A stretch of 64,000 nucleotides of DNA from Scylla paramamosain (Eukaryota; Arthropoda; Malacostraca; Decapoda; Portunidae), in the NCBI RefSeq assembly GCF_035594125.1, contig NW_026973701.1, forward strand, positions 142,501 through 206,500, written 5' to 3'. The number at the start of each line of letters is the position of its first letter. The stretch's first letter is position 1. A program made the translations under genes and the position numbers. Shown here one piece after another: positions 48,241 through 60,560 of this stretch. The notes under the pieces were generated by a model. That model was not told where the DNA came from, made no database searches, and saw nothing but the letters and a program-made list of their open reading frames with translations.

Positions 48241-51111
48241 TTCTTCATTAACTTCTGTAACATTTGTGGTCCTAGATCTAATTTTCAATCAGTAGAATAC
48301 CACCTCTCCTCTACTAAACCTCATCATCTTTTCCTCACTGAGGCAACTGACAGTAACCCAATTTCTGTTCCCTCCTATTTTCCGTCTCCATATTCAGTCC
48401 AAAGCTGAATGTTGTGTCTATGTGCGCAACGACTTATCCTGCTCTCATGCCCATGCTCTTGAATCTTCTGAGTTTTCCACCATCTGGCTACAGAGTCACT
48501 CTCTAAATTTATCTGTACTGTATACCTCTCACCTAATTCCTCTGACTATAAGAAATTTTTTGACTACTTAGCTTCCAAAGTGGAGCACATTCTGTCTCTC
48601 TTCCCTTTTGCAGAGATCTCCATTCTTGGAGACTTCAATGTTCACCACCAGCTTTGACTTTCCTCTCCCTTCACTGACCATCCTGGTGAACTAGCCTTCA
48701 ACTTTGCTATCCTCCACAACCTAGAGCAATTCGTACAACACCCTACTTGTGTTCCTTACCATCTTGGAGATATGCCTAACATTCTTGACCTTTTCCTAAC
48801 CTCTAATCTTTCTGCTTATGCTGTCACCCTCTCTTCTCCGTTGGAGTCCTCCAATCACAATCTCATATCTGTATCTTGTTCTATTGCTCCAGTCTCTCCT
48901 CAGGATACCCATAAGTGTAGGTGCCTCTGGCATTTTGTCTCGGCTAGTTGGGGGGACCTAAGGAGGTATTTTGTTGATTTTCCTTGGAATGACCACTGCT
49001 TCCTTGTCAGAGACCTGTGTCTGTGTGCTGATTGCATAACAGAGGTGATAGTGTCTGGTATGGAGGCGTACGTTCCTCACTGTTTTTCTTGACCTAAACC
49101 TTCCAAACCTTGGTTTAACACAGCTTGTTCTTGTGCAATACATGATAGAGAGGTGGCCCACAAAAATTACTCGAGCCTTCCATCACCAAAATTTTGTGTG
49201 CTTTATATTTCTGCTAAAAACCATGCCAAGTGTATTCTCTGACTAGCCAAAAACTTCTTCATTGATAGAAAGTGTCAGTCTTTCAAGATCTAACTCCCCT
49301 CGTGACTTCTCGCATCTAGTCAAAGATATCTCTAATAACTTTTCTTCTTTTTTACCTCCTTTATTTCAGCCAGATGGCACTACTATCACATCCATCTCTA
49401 AAGCTGAACTCTTCACCTTTGTTAAAAGCACTACTGTAGGCCTTGTTCCTTCCTCTCTTCCACCCTCTGACTACTTCATGCCTTCACTGGCATAACCCTC
49501 AGAAGGCTTATGGACCTTATACGAGTCCCTCCTATTGTTCTCTGAAACTGCACCCCTGTGCTTGCTCTTGTTTAGTCAAACTCTTTCAACTCTGTCTGTC
49601 AACATCTACCTTCCTTCTTGTTGGAAGTTTGCCTACATTCCTAAAAAGTTCCTAAAAAGGGTGACCATTCTAATCCCTCAAACTACCGTCCTATTGCTTT
49701 AATTTCCTGCCTATCTAAAGTTTTTGAATCTATCCTCAACAGGAAGATTCTTAAACATTTATCACTTCACAACCTTCTATCTGATCACCAGTATGGGTTC
49801 TGTCAAGGCTGCTATACTGGTGATACTTTGGCTTTCCTTACTGAGTCTTGGTCATCCTCTTTTAGAGATTTTGGTGAAACTTTTGTTGTTGCCTTGGACA
49901 TATCGAAAGCTTTTGATAGAGTCTGGCACAAAGCTTTGATTTCCAGACTACCCTCCTATGGCTTCTATTCTTCTCTCTGTAACTTCATCTCAAGTTTCCT
50001 TTCTGACCATTCTATTGCTGCTGTGGTAGATGGTCACTGTTCTTCTAAATCTATTAATAATGGTGTTCCTCATGGTTCTGTCCTGTCACCCACTCTCTTC
50101 CTATTATTCATCTATAATCTTCTAAACCAAACTTCTTGTCCTATCCACTCCTAAGCTGATGATACCACCCTGCACTTTTCCATGTCTCTAGACATCCAAC
50201 CCTTCAGTTCACACAGGGAAGCCACAGAGCGCCTGACTTCTAATATCTCCAAAATTTCTGATTGGGGCAGAACAAACTTGGTATTGTTCAGTACCTCAAA
50301 AACTTAATTCCTCCATCTATCAACTTAACACAACCTTCCAGACAACTATCCCCTCTTCTTCAGTGACACTCAACTGTCCCTCTCTTCTACACTGAACATC
50401 CTGTCTTTTAGTTACAATCTAAACTGAAAACTTCACATCTCATCTCTAGCTAAAACAGCTATGAAGTTAGGTGTTCTGAGACATCACTAGTTTTCTCACT
50501 CTTCCAGCTGCTAACTCTGTACTGGGGCCTTATCCATCCATGTATGGAGTATGCTTCACATGACTAGGGTGGTTCCACTCATACTGCTCTTCTAGACAGG
50601 GTGGAATCAAAAGCTTTTCATCTCATCAACTCCTCTCCTCTAACTGACTGTCTTCAGCCTCTTTTCTCATTGCCACAGTGTTACATCTCTAGCTGTCTTC
50701 TACCACTATTTTCATGCTAACTGCTTTTCTGATCTTGCCAACTGCATGCCTTCCCCTCCTCCCACGGCCTCACTGCACAAAACTTTCTTCTTTCTCTCTC
50801 TCCTATTCTGTCCATCTCTCTAATGCAGGAGTTAACCAGTATTCTCAATCATTCATCACTTTCTTTGGTAAAATCTGGAACTCCCTGCCTGCTTCTGTAT
50901 TTCCACCTTCCTGTGACTTGAATTCCTTCAAGAGGGAGGTTTTAACATGCTTGTGCTTCAATTTTTTTACTACTACTTCGGACCTTGTTCAGGGATTGGC
51001 ATCTCAGTTTGTTTGTTTTTGTTTTTTTGGCATCTCAGTTTTTTTTTTTTTTTTTTTTTTTATCATTATTTTTTTTCCTTGGTGTCCCTCCTACATAAAA
51101 AAAAAAAAAGC
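48241..51111 (+). mobile_element. LINE family 1, copy C, longest copy but degraded
   Basis: About 2.87 kb. Begins inside an EEP-type endonuclease ('LGDFNVHHQL' near 48630 and '[10 protein letters not shown]' near 48855 are its D-N and H boxes), continues through the linker and RT palm ('NYRPIALISCLSKVFES' near 49685, 'VALDISKAFDRVWHKALIS' near 49890, 'NNGVPHGSVLSPTLF' near 50060) to the thumb and the 3' UTR. The catalytic YADD segment at 50150-50165 is preceded by an in-frame stop (cactcctaagctgatgat). It ends 'ctcctacata' with a poly(A) run at 51099-51110. Many frame shifts and stops. It is the only copy that keeps most of the endonuclease. Confidence 0.92.
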
Positions 51112-51890
51112 CCTCCTTGTATTTCTTTTTTTCCCTCTTTCCAGGAGAGTCTGGCTCTCTGTGAGGACCATAGCCATCCACCCACCAGCAGTGGTGTTAC
51201 AGTCATCCAGCCCTCATCTGCTGGTGTTGCTGGGGCCTCTGGATTCATTGTTGCTGTGGGTGCATTATGTGAAGTTTTAGCAGTGGGCATTAGTTTCTGA
51301 ACTCATGCATCTTACAGATGACATCACCCATTGGTGAATAACTGTTGCCACTCATTCATGTTAACATGTATTCAGTTTTGTTCTCCTGTACATACCTATG
51401 AACATTGTATGTACATTTAGCATATGAGCCATACTTTTCAGTGGTCTGTATTACAGTTGATTAATATGGTAATTAAATGCCTTATTTGTGCAGTACATTA
51501 TTAGTGGACAATTTGTTTAACCCTCATTTGTATGCTGTTACTTCAGCTGCCCAGCAAAACTGCAGCAGAAGGCTACTTTGGCTTATTTTTTGAGGAATAC
51601 ATCTCTCAGGTATTTAAAATACTGATTCCAAAAGTGTGTCTTGACACCACCTTGGGTATAGTGGAAAGGTCCAAGGAGCAAATGAGGAAAAAGGACACAG
51701 CAGGATAGCAAGACATGTAACTTGACACACCGTCAATCATCACCGTCTGCTATGTGTAGTGCTACTTCATTTCAAATACTAAAAGATGAAGCAAAACCTG
51801 CCATTTAGTGCTGCTAATTAACAGCTTCTATAAATATTTCCTGTGTTTTTATGTATTGGAGGAAGAGACACTGAATAGTGGGTAAAATAG
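51112..51890. other. Unassigned DNA with weak exon-like signals
   Basis: A pyrimidine tract and AG at 51121-51142 are followed by an open plus-strand stretch to a TGA at 51298. A second stretch, 51547-51609, is flanked by ttacttcag and gtattt and has 21 open codons. Neither links to a recognised protein, so no gene is called. Confidence 0.35.
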
Positions 51891-52134
51891 TAATTCAGTC
51901 TTTGAAACGTGTGAAATGTGGCAAACATGATCCCGTAGGAGTGCCTCAATGTAATTCAGTCTTTGAGACGTGTGAAATGTGGCAAACATGATCCCGTAGG
52001 AGTGCCTCAATGTAATTCAGTCTTTGAGACGTGTGAAATGTGGCAAACATGATCCCGTAGGAGTGCCTCAATGTAATTCAGTCTTTGAGACGTGTGAAAT
52101 GTGGCAAACATGATCCCGTAGCAGTGCCTCAATG
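51891..52134. repeat. 61-bp minisatellite, 4 copies
   Basis: Units start at 51891, 51952, 52013 and 52074, each opening 'taattcagtctttga' and ending 'tgcctcaatg'. Only two or three base differences in total, so it is young or homogenised. Confidence 0.97.
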
Positions 52135-52638
52135 TAAACACAGTTTTCAAGTGGTTTGGTGGCAAGGCTGGCTCTCTCAACAATCCCCAAGGCCATCACT
52201 GCTGCACACCTGTATGTTTCTAGCAGAAGGATATCTAAGTGTTATGGTCACCTTCATTTCAGAGGTAAGTGGGTTGCTCCTTTCTGTGTCACTCTACAAG
52301 GCTTCTCTTACTAGATCGGTGACAGAGAGAATACCTGCATGATCTACACGGTATCTTTTGATGAGTTCTGTGTCATAAATTCATACAATATATCCTATCT
52401 GGGTAAATAATTCCTAAGCTGGGGTGGTTGTGGGTGGCCATCTTGGTAGCAGGAGCATCTGTCATAAGCTGCTAAGACAGGGTGGACTCAGTCTTACCAT
52501 CCCATGTGGATTTAAGACAAGAATGCTCCATTCTGTCCTAGCTATGACATATTTCATAACTAAGACTTGCTAGGACTGCTTCATAACTCCTAGAATAGAA
52601 TACAAGAAGAGGTGTAAGGCAAGGACTGTACACATGAC

Positions 52639-55137
52639 TTTTTTTTTTAAGGCTCACTGGCCAAGGGAAACAAGAGGAAAAAAGATCCCACTGAGGGGTC
52701 AGTCCTGAAAGAGATGTCAAGAGAATCATTGAAATTTGAAGGATAGGTGTCTTAAAACCTCCTGCTTGAAAGAGTTGAAGTCACAGAAAGGAGGAAATAC
52801 AGAAGCAAGCAGGAAGTTCTAGAGTTTACCAGAAAAGCGAATGAATGATTGAGAATACTGGTTAACTCTTGCATTAGAGAGATGGACAGAATAGGGATGA
52901 AAGAAAGAAGAAAGTCTTGTGCTGCAAGGTTGCAGGAGGAGGGGCAAGAGGAGGGGAGGCATGCAGTTCGCAAGATTAGAAGAGCAGTTAGCATGAAAAC
53001 AACAGTAAAAGATAGCAAGAGATGCAACATTGTGATGATGAAAAAGAGGCTGAAGACAGTCAGTAAGAGAAAAATTGATAACACAAAAAACTTTTGATTC
53101 CACCCTGTCTAAAATAGTGGTATGAGTGGAACCCCCCCCCCAGTAATGTGAAGCATACTACATACATAGACGGATAAAGGCCCAGTACAGAGTTAGCAGC
53201 TGGGGGGGTGAGAAAAACTGGCAGAGATGTCTCAGAATGGCTAGATTCATAGAAGCTGTCCTAGCTAGAGATGAGATGTGAAGTTTCCAGTTTAGATTAT
53301 AAGTAAAGGACAGACCGAGGATGTTCAGTGTAGAAGGGGGGGACAGTTGAGTGTCACTGAAGAAGAGGAGATAGTTGTCTGGAAGGCTGTGTTGAGTTGA
53401 CAGTTGGAGGAATTAAGTTTCTGAGGCACTGAACAATACCAAGTTTGCTCTGCCCCAATCAGAAAAATTTTTGAAAAATCAGAAGTCAGATAGTCTCTAG
53501 CTTCCCAGTGTGAAGTGTTTACTTCCTGAAGGGTTGGATGTCTATGAAAAGATGTCCAAAAGTGCAGGGTGGTATCATCAGCTTAGGAGTGGAGAGGACA
53601 AGAAGTTTGATTTAGATCATTGATGGATAATAGGAAAAGAGTGGGTGACAGGACAGAACCCTGAGGAACACCTCTGTTAATAGATTTAGAACAACAGTGA
53701 CCCTCTACCACAGGAGCAATAGAACAGTCAGAAAAGAAACTTGGGATGAAGTTACAGAGGATAGAAGCTGTAGGAAGGTAGTTTGGAAATCAAAGCTTTG
53801 TGCCAGACTTGATCAAAAGCTTTTGATATGTCTAAGGCAACAGCAAAAGTTTCACCAAAATTCTTTAAAGAGTATGACCAAGATTCAGTAAGGAAAGGGA
53901 GAAGATCACCAGCAGAGCAGCCTTGATGGAACCCATACTGGTGATCAGATAGAAGGTTGTGAAGTGATAGATGTTTAAGAATCTTCCTGTTGAGGATAGA
54001 TTAAAAAACTTTAGATAGGCAGGAAATTAGAGCAATAGAATGGTAGTTTGCAGGATTAGAATGGTCACTCTTTTTAGGGAACAGGCTGAATGTAGGTAAA
54101 CTTCCAGCAAGAAGAAAAGGTAGATGTTGACAGACAGAGCTGAAAGACTTTGACTAGGCAAGGTGCAAACATGGAGGTACAGTTTTGAAGAACAAAAGTA
54201 AGGACCCCATCAGGTCCATAAGCCTACCGAGGGTTTAGGCCAGTGAGGGCATGGAAAATATCACTGCGAAGGATTTTAATAAGTAGCATGAAGTAATCAG
54301 AAGGTTGAAGAGAGGGAGGAACAAGGCCTGAATCATCCAAGGTAGAGTTTTTAGCAAAGATTTGAGCAAATGGTCAGCTTTAGAAATAGATGAGATGGCA
54401 GTGATGCCATCAGGTTGAAATGAAGGAGGGAAAGATGAAGAAACAAAGTTATTAGAGAAGTTTTTTGGCTAGATGCAAGAAGTCATGAAGGGAGTTAGAT
54501 CTTTAAAGATTTTTATTTTTGAAGAACAGAGTTGGTATGGTTCAGGGCAGAAATATAAAGTGCATGAGATTCTGGTGATGGAAGGCTCAAGTACCTTTTG
54601 TGAGCCACCTCTCTATCATGTATAGCACAAGAACAAGCTGTGTTAAACCAAGGTTTGGAAGGTTTAGGTCAAGAAAAAGAGTGAGGAATGTTCGCCTCCA
54701 TGCCAGACACTATCACCTCTGTTATGTGCTCAGCACACAGGGATGGTAATAGCTCCTCAGCTCCCTCTGATTAGCAGAGGCAAAATGCCAGAGCCACTTT
54801 CACTTAGGGGGATCCTGAGGAGGGAGTGGAGTGACAGGACAAGATACAGATATGAGATTGTGATCAGAGGAGCCCAATGGAGAAAATAAGGTGACAGCAT
54901 AAGGATTAGAGGTCAAGAATGTTGGGCGTATCTCCAAGATGGTCAGGAATACAAGTAGGGTGTTGCACCGACTGCTCTTGGTCATGGAGGATATCAAAGT
55001 TAATTAAAGGCCAGTTTGCCAGGATGGTCAGTGAAAGGAGAGGAAAGCCAAAGCTGGTGGTGAACACTGAAGACTCCGAGAATGCAGGTCTCTGCAAAAG
55101 GGAAGAGAGTCAGAAAGTGCTCTACTTTGGAAGTTAA
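52639..55137 (-). mobile_element. LINE family 1, copy D, degraded
   Basis: About 2.5 kb on the minus strand. Its 3' poly(A) is the T run at 52639-52650, next to the antisense 3' UTR ('actggccaaggg'). The thumb, RT palm and linker follow in reverse ('tttaggcagga' and 'caaaagcttttgatatgtc' match copies A and C at corresponding places). It stops within the endonuclease near 55137, where 'cttttgcagagac' corresponds to 48610 in copy C. All frames are short, so no coding capacity survives. It lies in opposite orientation to copy C about 1.5 kb away. Confidence 0.9.
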
Positions 55138-55474
55138 CCAACCAACAACACAATGGGACAAAACTCCAGCCTCAGCAGCATCTTGCACCACCACAACACA
55201 ACACTCACTGAGAATCACTTATTACTTGTATGAGGCAAGTGTGGACACAACAACAGCAACTTGTGTAAGCAAGCTTGACAAGAACACCATAGTGCACCTC
55301 CCTGCATGAAGATGAGGGGTGTATGCACGGCTGGAAGACTCAACCTTCATCACCCAGTAGCTGTGAAGCACCAACAGCCTGATGCAGAACTCAGGACACC
55401 ACTTCACACACTCAGCCACAGATCAAAGCAATAAGCCAACTGTGGCTCTGTATTCTCAAACACTTTGGTGTTGT

Positions 55475-55660
55475 ATCTTAATAACACTTAAATGGATGAA
55501 GTAGAAGTTATTGGATTTTCATGATTCTAATGATACTTTAAAAAACGATTTTCCACTAGTAAGAAAAATATCCAGGGGGAACCTGACTAATCATTTCTGT
55601 AAACCTTGGAGATTGTTGCAGTGAAAGCCCACAGTGTTTAAGAGTAGTGTTACCAAGCAG
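55475..55660 (+). repeat. Dispersed repeat family R, copy 4
   Basis: 'agtaagaaaaatatccaggg', 'cctgactaatcatttctgta' and 'ttggagattgttgcagtga' fit the middle of the family seen at 8620-8690 and 21860-21930, with much drift. Confidence 0.5.
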
Positions 55661-55776
55661 GGAAGCCTCAAGTCCAAGCAACAATCAGGTCCTGAAGAAT
55701 ACAGCTTCAGTGTTGTGGTCAGCAGTGGCAGAGGAGTGAGGGTGGAGAGGGGAGGCTTCTACCACTACTGGAAGTG

Positions 55777-55859
55777 TCAAAGAGCTGTCTTGCTGGCATC
55801 CTGAACCATCTTCTCCAGCTCTAGGTCAGCTATCAGCTGCTCCAGAGGCTCCACTCCTG
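55777..55859 (-). CDS. Terminal coding exon of an unidentified host gene
   Basis: On the minus strand 'attgcttccctcctacag' is a strong acceptor, followed by 2 bases that complete a codon, 26 codons and TGA (55779-55777). The peptide is acidic and helical-looking, 'VEPLEQLIADLELEKMVQDA', and ends in S-K-T-A-L; T-x-L at the C-terminus would suit a class I PDZ ligand. The acceptor is a CAGCAG pair, so one residue (Ala or Gly at the junction) may vary. Its phase matches the exons at 58662, 59367 and 61064. No AATAAA was found before the LINE begins at 55137. Protein family unknown to me. Confidence 0.6.
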
Positions 55860-55980
55860 CTGTAGGAGGGAAGCAATAATGTAGGTTACCTGGCAGGGGA
55901 CTATCATGTGACACTGCTTCACTAAGTCTGTAATAACAGTTTTGCCAGCTGAGGAAACAAGAACATGGTAACACGGCCAC

Positions 55981-58661
55981 TGACTGACGCTGTCACTGGT
56001 CTGTGCATTGCCTGTCTTGTTTTGAAAAGTGTGGCTAAACTTACATATTTCTACTGAAGCCCTTACTTGACTATAATGTTTCTGAATATACAGCTTACAA
56101 TAATCATGTATTCTACATTATCTAATAGTTTTTGGTAGAAATAAAGCAACTTTTGCTGGGGATTCTAACCTGAACAGCATTGAATGCTTAAATCTAATGT
56201 ACCTCCTGCCAAGTCAATGGAGTGTAAAATATGTATTTTAATCCTTTTTTTGCATATGGTGGTGGGAGAGCTCCACTGCTCCTGTGGGGGAATGCATGCC
56301 ATCACACTGCAGCAGCATTTCAGCCAGCCTGTCCTGGCCACACAATGACTACACAGGTCAGTAAACAGGCCAGACAGTGGTGGCTTCAATAAGTGTTTGG
56401 GAATAATACAGTTATCATTTTGTCAAGTTTTAACCTTGCCACAGTCAGTGTGCTTGGGTGGTGCAGAGCAACAGTTTCTTAGTGGCTGCAGCATAAGTGA
56501 CACGTTCCATAGCGATATTGTATGGGAGTGTCATATTGCACATTTAGTAAACATAGGAGATAAGCTGTAATCACCAAGTGTTTCCACATCCCTGCCACTA
56601 CTTAGTGAACTACCCACAGCAAACCCATGACCACAGAGAGAGGGGTGACACAGTAGCAGCACTGAGTGGTGACAAGACCCATACTTGCCAGTCTGATATC
56701 ACACACTGTGCCAAGGGCAGTACATAACAGGCTGAGTGACACACTACGTGGCACTGCCTGTACTGCCAGGTGACAGCTGGTCTGGGTGACGGTGCAACAC
56801 AGGGACCAGCGCCAGTCCACTTCCCACTGCATTATGAGTATTATTGTTATTTTTCATGTTTTAGAATTCATATATGATCTTTATGCAAATGGAGAGAAGA
56901 AGAGAGAAAAAACTACTTAACACAGGCAAAAATCACAAGGGTAGGAGTTGCAATCAAAACAATACAGGAATACAAATGGCAAGTGCCAAAATAATGTTTG
57001 GTGCTTCATGACAGAATTGTAAAAGTTTGCTCAGTGGCAGCCTGGTGACTGTTGAGAGCAGTGTCATGCATCCAGCAACTCAAAGTTGAGGCCATCCACC
57101 AGAACCACTGACCAACACTCATCTCTCAATTAAAGATAAAGCATTTTGAAAAGCATCATCTCATTTCTTTCCAATAATTTAAACAGATGTGCACTGGTAT
57201 GGATTACATTATCTTTGCAATGGATGGCAGAAAAGAATTAACTGAAGGGCACACTGGAGTACTGTGACTTTACACAAGACAGACTGCAGTGGAGGGAACA
57301 GCAAGGATTACAGGTGTTAGGAGATGTGTGCAGAAGTGGCTGACAAAGTGTTGGGAAGGGGACACTAACACAAGAAGAGGCCAGAGTGAGGGCACAAGGC
57401 ATCAGGATGCATACTAAATGTTATGAAACATTGAGAGGATGCCCATCCTCAAATAACAGCAGGAGGACTGTGAGAACAAAACACCCACACACACGTGTCT
57501 ACCAGAGTGGCCCACCGCTGCCTACACAACATCCCTCCCTCACTTTCACAGATGTTATTCTCCCAAAAAAATCCCTCACTACCTGTACACATCAAAAGCT
57601 TTGGTACACCTGCCAGGAAATAACTACAATGGGTATGACAAGCTGGCAACAAGTGTCTTGGACCACTGTGTCTGTGTCCTGTAGTCATGGCAAACATGTG
57701 TGCCATGGACAAGGAATGATTCCTTTAGTTAATTATGGTGTAGGAAATTCAGTGTTTTCAACTAGAAATTAAAAAAAAAAATCAAAACAATCATTTAGAG
57801 TTTTTGCATGACTTGTTCCTTGGGCCATTTGAAATGTGCATTGTCACACACACCAAAAAATGACAACTGCCTGCTGGACTCATAAGAGCACTGGCTACCC
57901 CATTCCCCTGATCTTTAACCGATCACTGAGAGGCACAGGCAGAGGAGGGCAGCCTGGACACCACAAAACTGCAGACAGGTATCAGGGAGGAATGAAATAA
58001 TTCAAAGCCACAGACACTCATGGAACTTGCTGATCTGTCTCCTTCATGTCTTGGGAAAGGTGTAAGAAGGAAGAAGCCAGTCCATTCCTAGTTTCTCTAT
58101 AAGTAATATAATGGTTTTGTTCTCTTCATCTGAATTGTTTTCATTCACCTGTGGTCTTGCAGTTAACAATATCTTGCAATTACTGTCCACCAATCAGGGA
58201 GTGAGAGCATCAGTCACCACTAGTGTTACCATGCTTGTGGCTATCATGCTGTGAATTTGAAGCATGCATGAACATACAGTAAGAAGAGAAGACCAGGACC
58301 TGATTGAAAGAGCTTGAAAAAAGACAGTCAAGGGAAGAAGATGGAGGGAAAGACAGTGAAATGGAGGTATGGAAACGTGGCAGAGCTACAAAGGATGGGA
58401 GGCACTGAGGAAGATGCAAGGGACAGAAACTTGTACATGGTGCCAACCCCTAACTGTAAGGAAATGGCCAAAAAAGAAGGTCTTGCAGCTGACAATATTT
58501 TGTACATACTGTAGACCAACCAGTGTGTGAGAGCATCTATCAATTTCTTAATACTATTTGTGAATTTGAACCACACATGAACATACAGTATATCCCACCT
58601 GTACATGCATCCCAATATCCATCCATCCATCCACACTGTACAGGCTGTCCCATACACTAAC
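55981..58661. other. Intronic DNA of the minus-strand gene
   Basis: Mostly unique sequence with no large repeat. A 27-nt stretch at 57583-57609 has good splice sites in the right phase (see findings). Minus-strand frames at 56165-56389, 56602-56832 and 57449-57712 are unrecognised. Confidence 0.5.
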
Positions 58662-58745
58662 CTTGCTTGATGGAGGGGTGGTCGCACTCCTCCTCAGAAA
58701 ACTCCAGTGTATGGTGTCGCCTGGCTGCTCTCTCCATATTCAGCA
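58662..58745 (-). CDS. Internal coding exon of the unidentified host gene
   Basis: 84 nt on the minus strand between an acceptor 'gatgccttccccag' and a donor 'caag|gttagtg'. Only one of the three frames is open. It needs 2 bases to complete the first codon and leaves 1 base, so it is phase 1 at both ends like its neighbours. The 27 codons read 'LNMERAARRHHTLEFSEEE' then 'CDHPSIKQ', a charged, probably cytosolic segment. With the next exon at 55777 the frame continues without a stop. I do not recognise the domain. Confidence 0.68.
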
Positions 58746-58854
58746 CTGGGGAAGGCATCACACGGCTCACTACAAACACCTCGCCTTCACACCAGCATCA
58801 GTAGGGCACATCACATAATTTCTGCTAAGCTTAATTAATTCGGTGATGTTTCAT

Positions 58855-58935
58855 GTAGAGATTGGAAAGAATTCAAAGAACAGCCACTAAGATAGTGCCA
58901 GAACTGGATGACTTGACACATGATGATAAAGATGA
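58855..58935 (+). mobile_element. Short L2/CR1-like LINE fragment
   Basis: 'agattggaaagaattcaaag' and 'aagatagtgccagaactgg' code for 'RLERIQRTATKIVPELDDL', which corresponds to the thumb of the copy at 41930-43655 (about 43218). About 80 bp only. Confidence 0.7.
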
Positions 58936-59111
58936 AAAGAAACTTGGACAGAAGAGAGCTTCCTAAATAACACACATCTTTCCACAAAGGAGTAGAGACA
59001 TATGGAATGGAGAAATGTGTGAAAACCCCTGCAGCTTTAGGGTTAGTCAACCAACCTGAGGAACCAGACAGAAATGCCCTTTTGTTATGGACAAGAGATG
59101 AACCTCAATAT

Positions 59112-59112
<1 letters not shown>

Positions 59113-59143
<31 letters not shown>
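59113..59143. repeat. (GA)n microsatellite
   Basis: Short GA run inside an intron of the minus-strand gene. Confidence 0.93.
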
Positions 59144-59146
<3 letters not shown>

Positions 59147-59366
59147 TCCAAATAATGCAAACATATCTTTCCATGTAAATATATAAAGATATAGAATGGA
59201 TTACAGGAGGAAGCAGTGAAAGGCAAAAGTGTACATCAATGAATAAAAAGGCTGGAAAGATACAAACACAGAAGCAGATTACAAACTTAGTGGCCATGGA
59301 ACTTTTACTAATGAACAATTTGGCGAGTCTGTCTGTCAGTGACCTCACTATCACTAACTCATACAC

Positions 59367-59615
59367 CTGTTGCTGTCAGTGGAGGACAGTGGAGGGGTGG
59401 GGGAAGGTACTGCTTCTTCACAGGGTGAGCATAGCTATAATCCGGGTCGCCGTGGGAGGGACGGTGACCCTGCCTGGCCTGCAGTTCCTGTCCCCGTGAC
59501 CTGCAGTGGGATGACGCACTTCTGGCCTCGTCCAAACTTTCCTCGTGACTAGTAGTTGACTCTGTAATGGAGTGACTGCCACCCACCATGTCAGCCACAG
59601 TTTGGTAGTCCCCGT
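59367..59615 (-). CDS. Internal coding exon of the unidentified host gene
   Basis: 249 nt on the minus strand, phase 1 at both ends. The acceptor is 'accctgcccaccag', the donor 'caacag|gtgtatgag'. The 82 full codons read 'GDYQTVADMVGGSHSITEST' at the start, then Ser/Glu- and Arg/Gln-rich sequence, then 'GDPDYSYAHPVKKQYLPPP' near the end. Tyr-containing motifs, Ser/Thr clusters and a Pro-rich stretch suggest an intracellular, regulated tail, for example of a receptor or adhesion protein; this is inference. There is no transmembrane segment here. It is the longest exon of the set, and joining it to the exon at 58662 or skipping it keeps the frame. Confidence 0.7.
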
Positions 59616-60255
59616 CTGGTGGGCAGGGTGGTGGTTAGTCAGCTTGGGGTGCAAACATATGGGTAAATAAGGGAACATATGTATGGATGGATGGATTTCT
59701 TTTAACCCTTTCACTGTGATAACCTTACCTAACCTAACCTATAAATGAATAATGCTAATTCATATAGTTTATCTTTGTTTATTAACCCCAACCTTAAATG
59801 TAAAAGCTGAAACAACAAAAATGCAGAAAAAAAGGAAACAAATTTCCTTAATATTTATGTAAGCACAGCGACGGGTCGTGCCGAGGTGAAAAGATCACGT
59901 AAATTCAATGAACCCTTTTCCTGCTGTCTGTCAAATCTTTCCTCAGTCACTCAGCACTCTGGCATGTCTGTTGCTGATCTACCCCAAACACTACACTACA
60001 CCACCAAAAATTGCAAAATCTATTCTTTTTCATGCTCTTCTTTTTTGCACATGCTTATAAAGATTTCATACATACTTCTTAATGCTGCAAATTGTTGCTT
60101 AATGCAGTGAAAGGGCTTAATTTATTATATTTTAAGTCACATTAAACTAATTAATGTAAAACAACTTATGCAAACCAAGAGCCACCAGTGCCAATGCCAG
60201 TTTATTGGTCCTGATGACTAACCTTGTCTTTTTCTTCCATCATTACTCATTAAGA
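59616..60255. other. Intronic DNA
   Basis: Unique sequence. A short 'ccttacctaacctaacct' string at 59726 resembles two to three telomere-type units. No gene on the plus strand. Confidence 0.5.
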
Positions 60256-60560
60256 CTTTATTCCCTTATAAGAACATAAGAGCACAAAAACAACAAAAGC
60301 TGCAAGAAGCCATCAGCCCTACATAGGGCAGTCAGTCCCTGAACATGCCTACCTATTTTGATCAATCACCCTGGTTCATAAATATGTGTAATCTTTTGAA
60401 ACTCACTATTTACTTGGCATTAACAACCTCATTATCATTCAATTACCACTCAATTTGAAAACAATCTTAATCCTCACGGTTTTTAAATCTAGCCATATTC
60501 CTGCTGCTTTGTCTCTCCTGTCCATCCATATACATGCCAGCCTAACACCTGCCTCAAACA
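60256..60560 (-). mobile_element. Decayed L2/CR1-like LINE 3' end
   Basis: On the minus strand the 3' block 'tggcttcttgcagctttt' and a tail 'gctcttatgttcttata' match the ends at 20352 and 36668. Upstream, stop-ridden sequence suits the last RT residues. It lies in an intron of the minus-strand gene. Confidence 0.6.

Noticed and set aside
52224..52264. Exon-like stretch before a strong gtaagtg donor
   Set aside because: Its start phase does not fit the only nearby candidate exon (51547-51609), and no protein family is recognised.
56239..56300. Minus-strand exon candidate after 'cattcccccacag'
   Set aside because: Its phase differs from the phase-1 exons of the host gene or it runs quickly into a stop.
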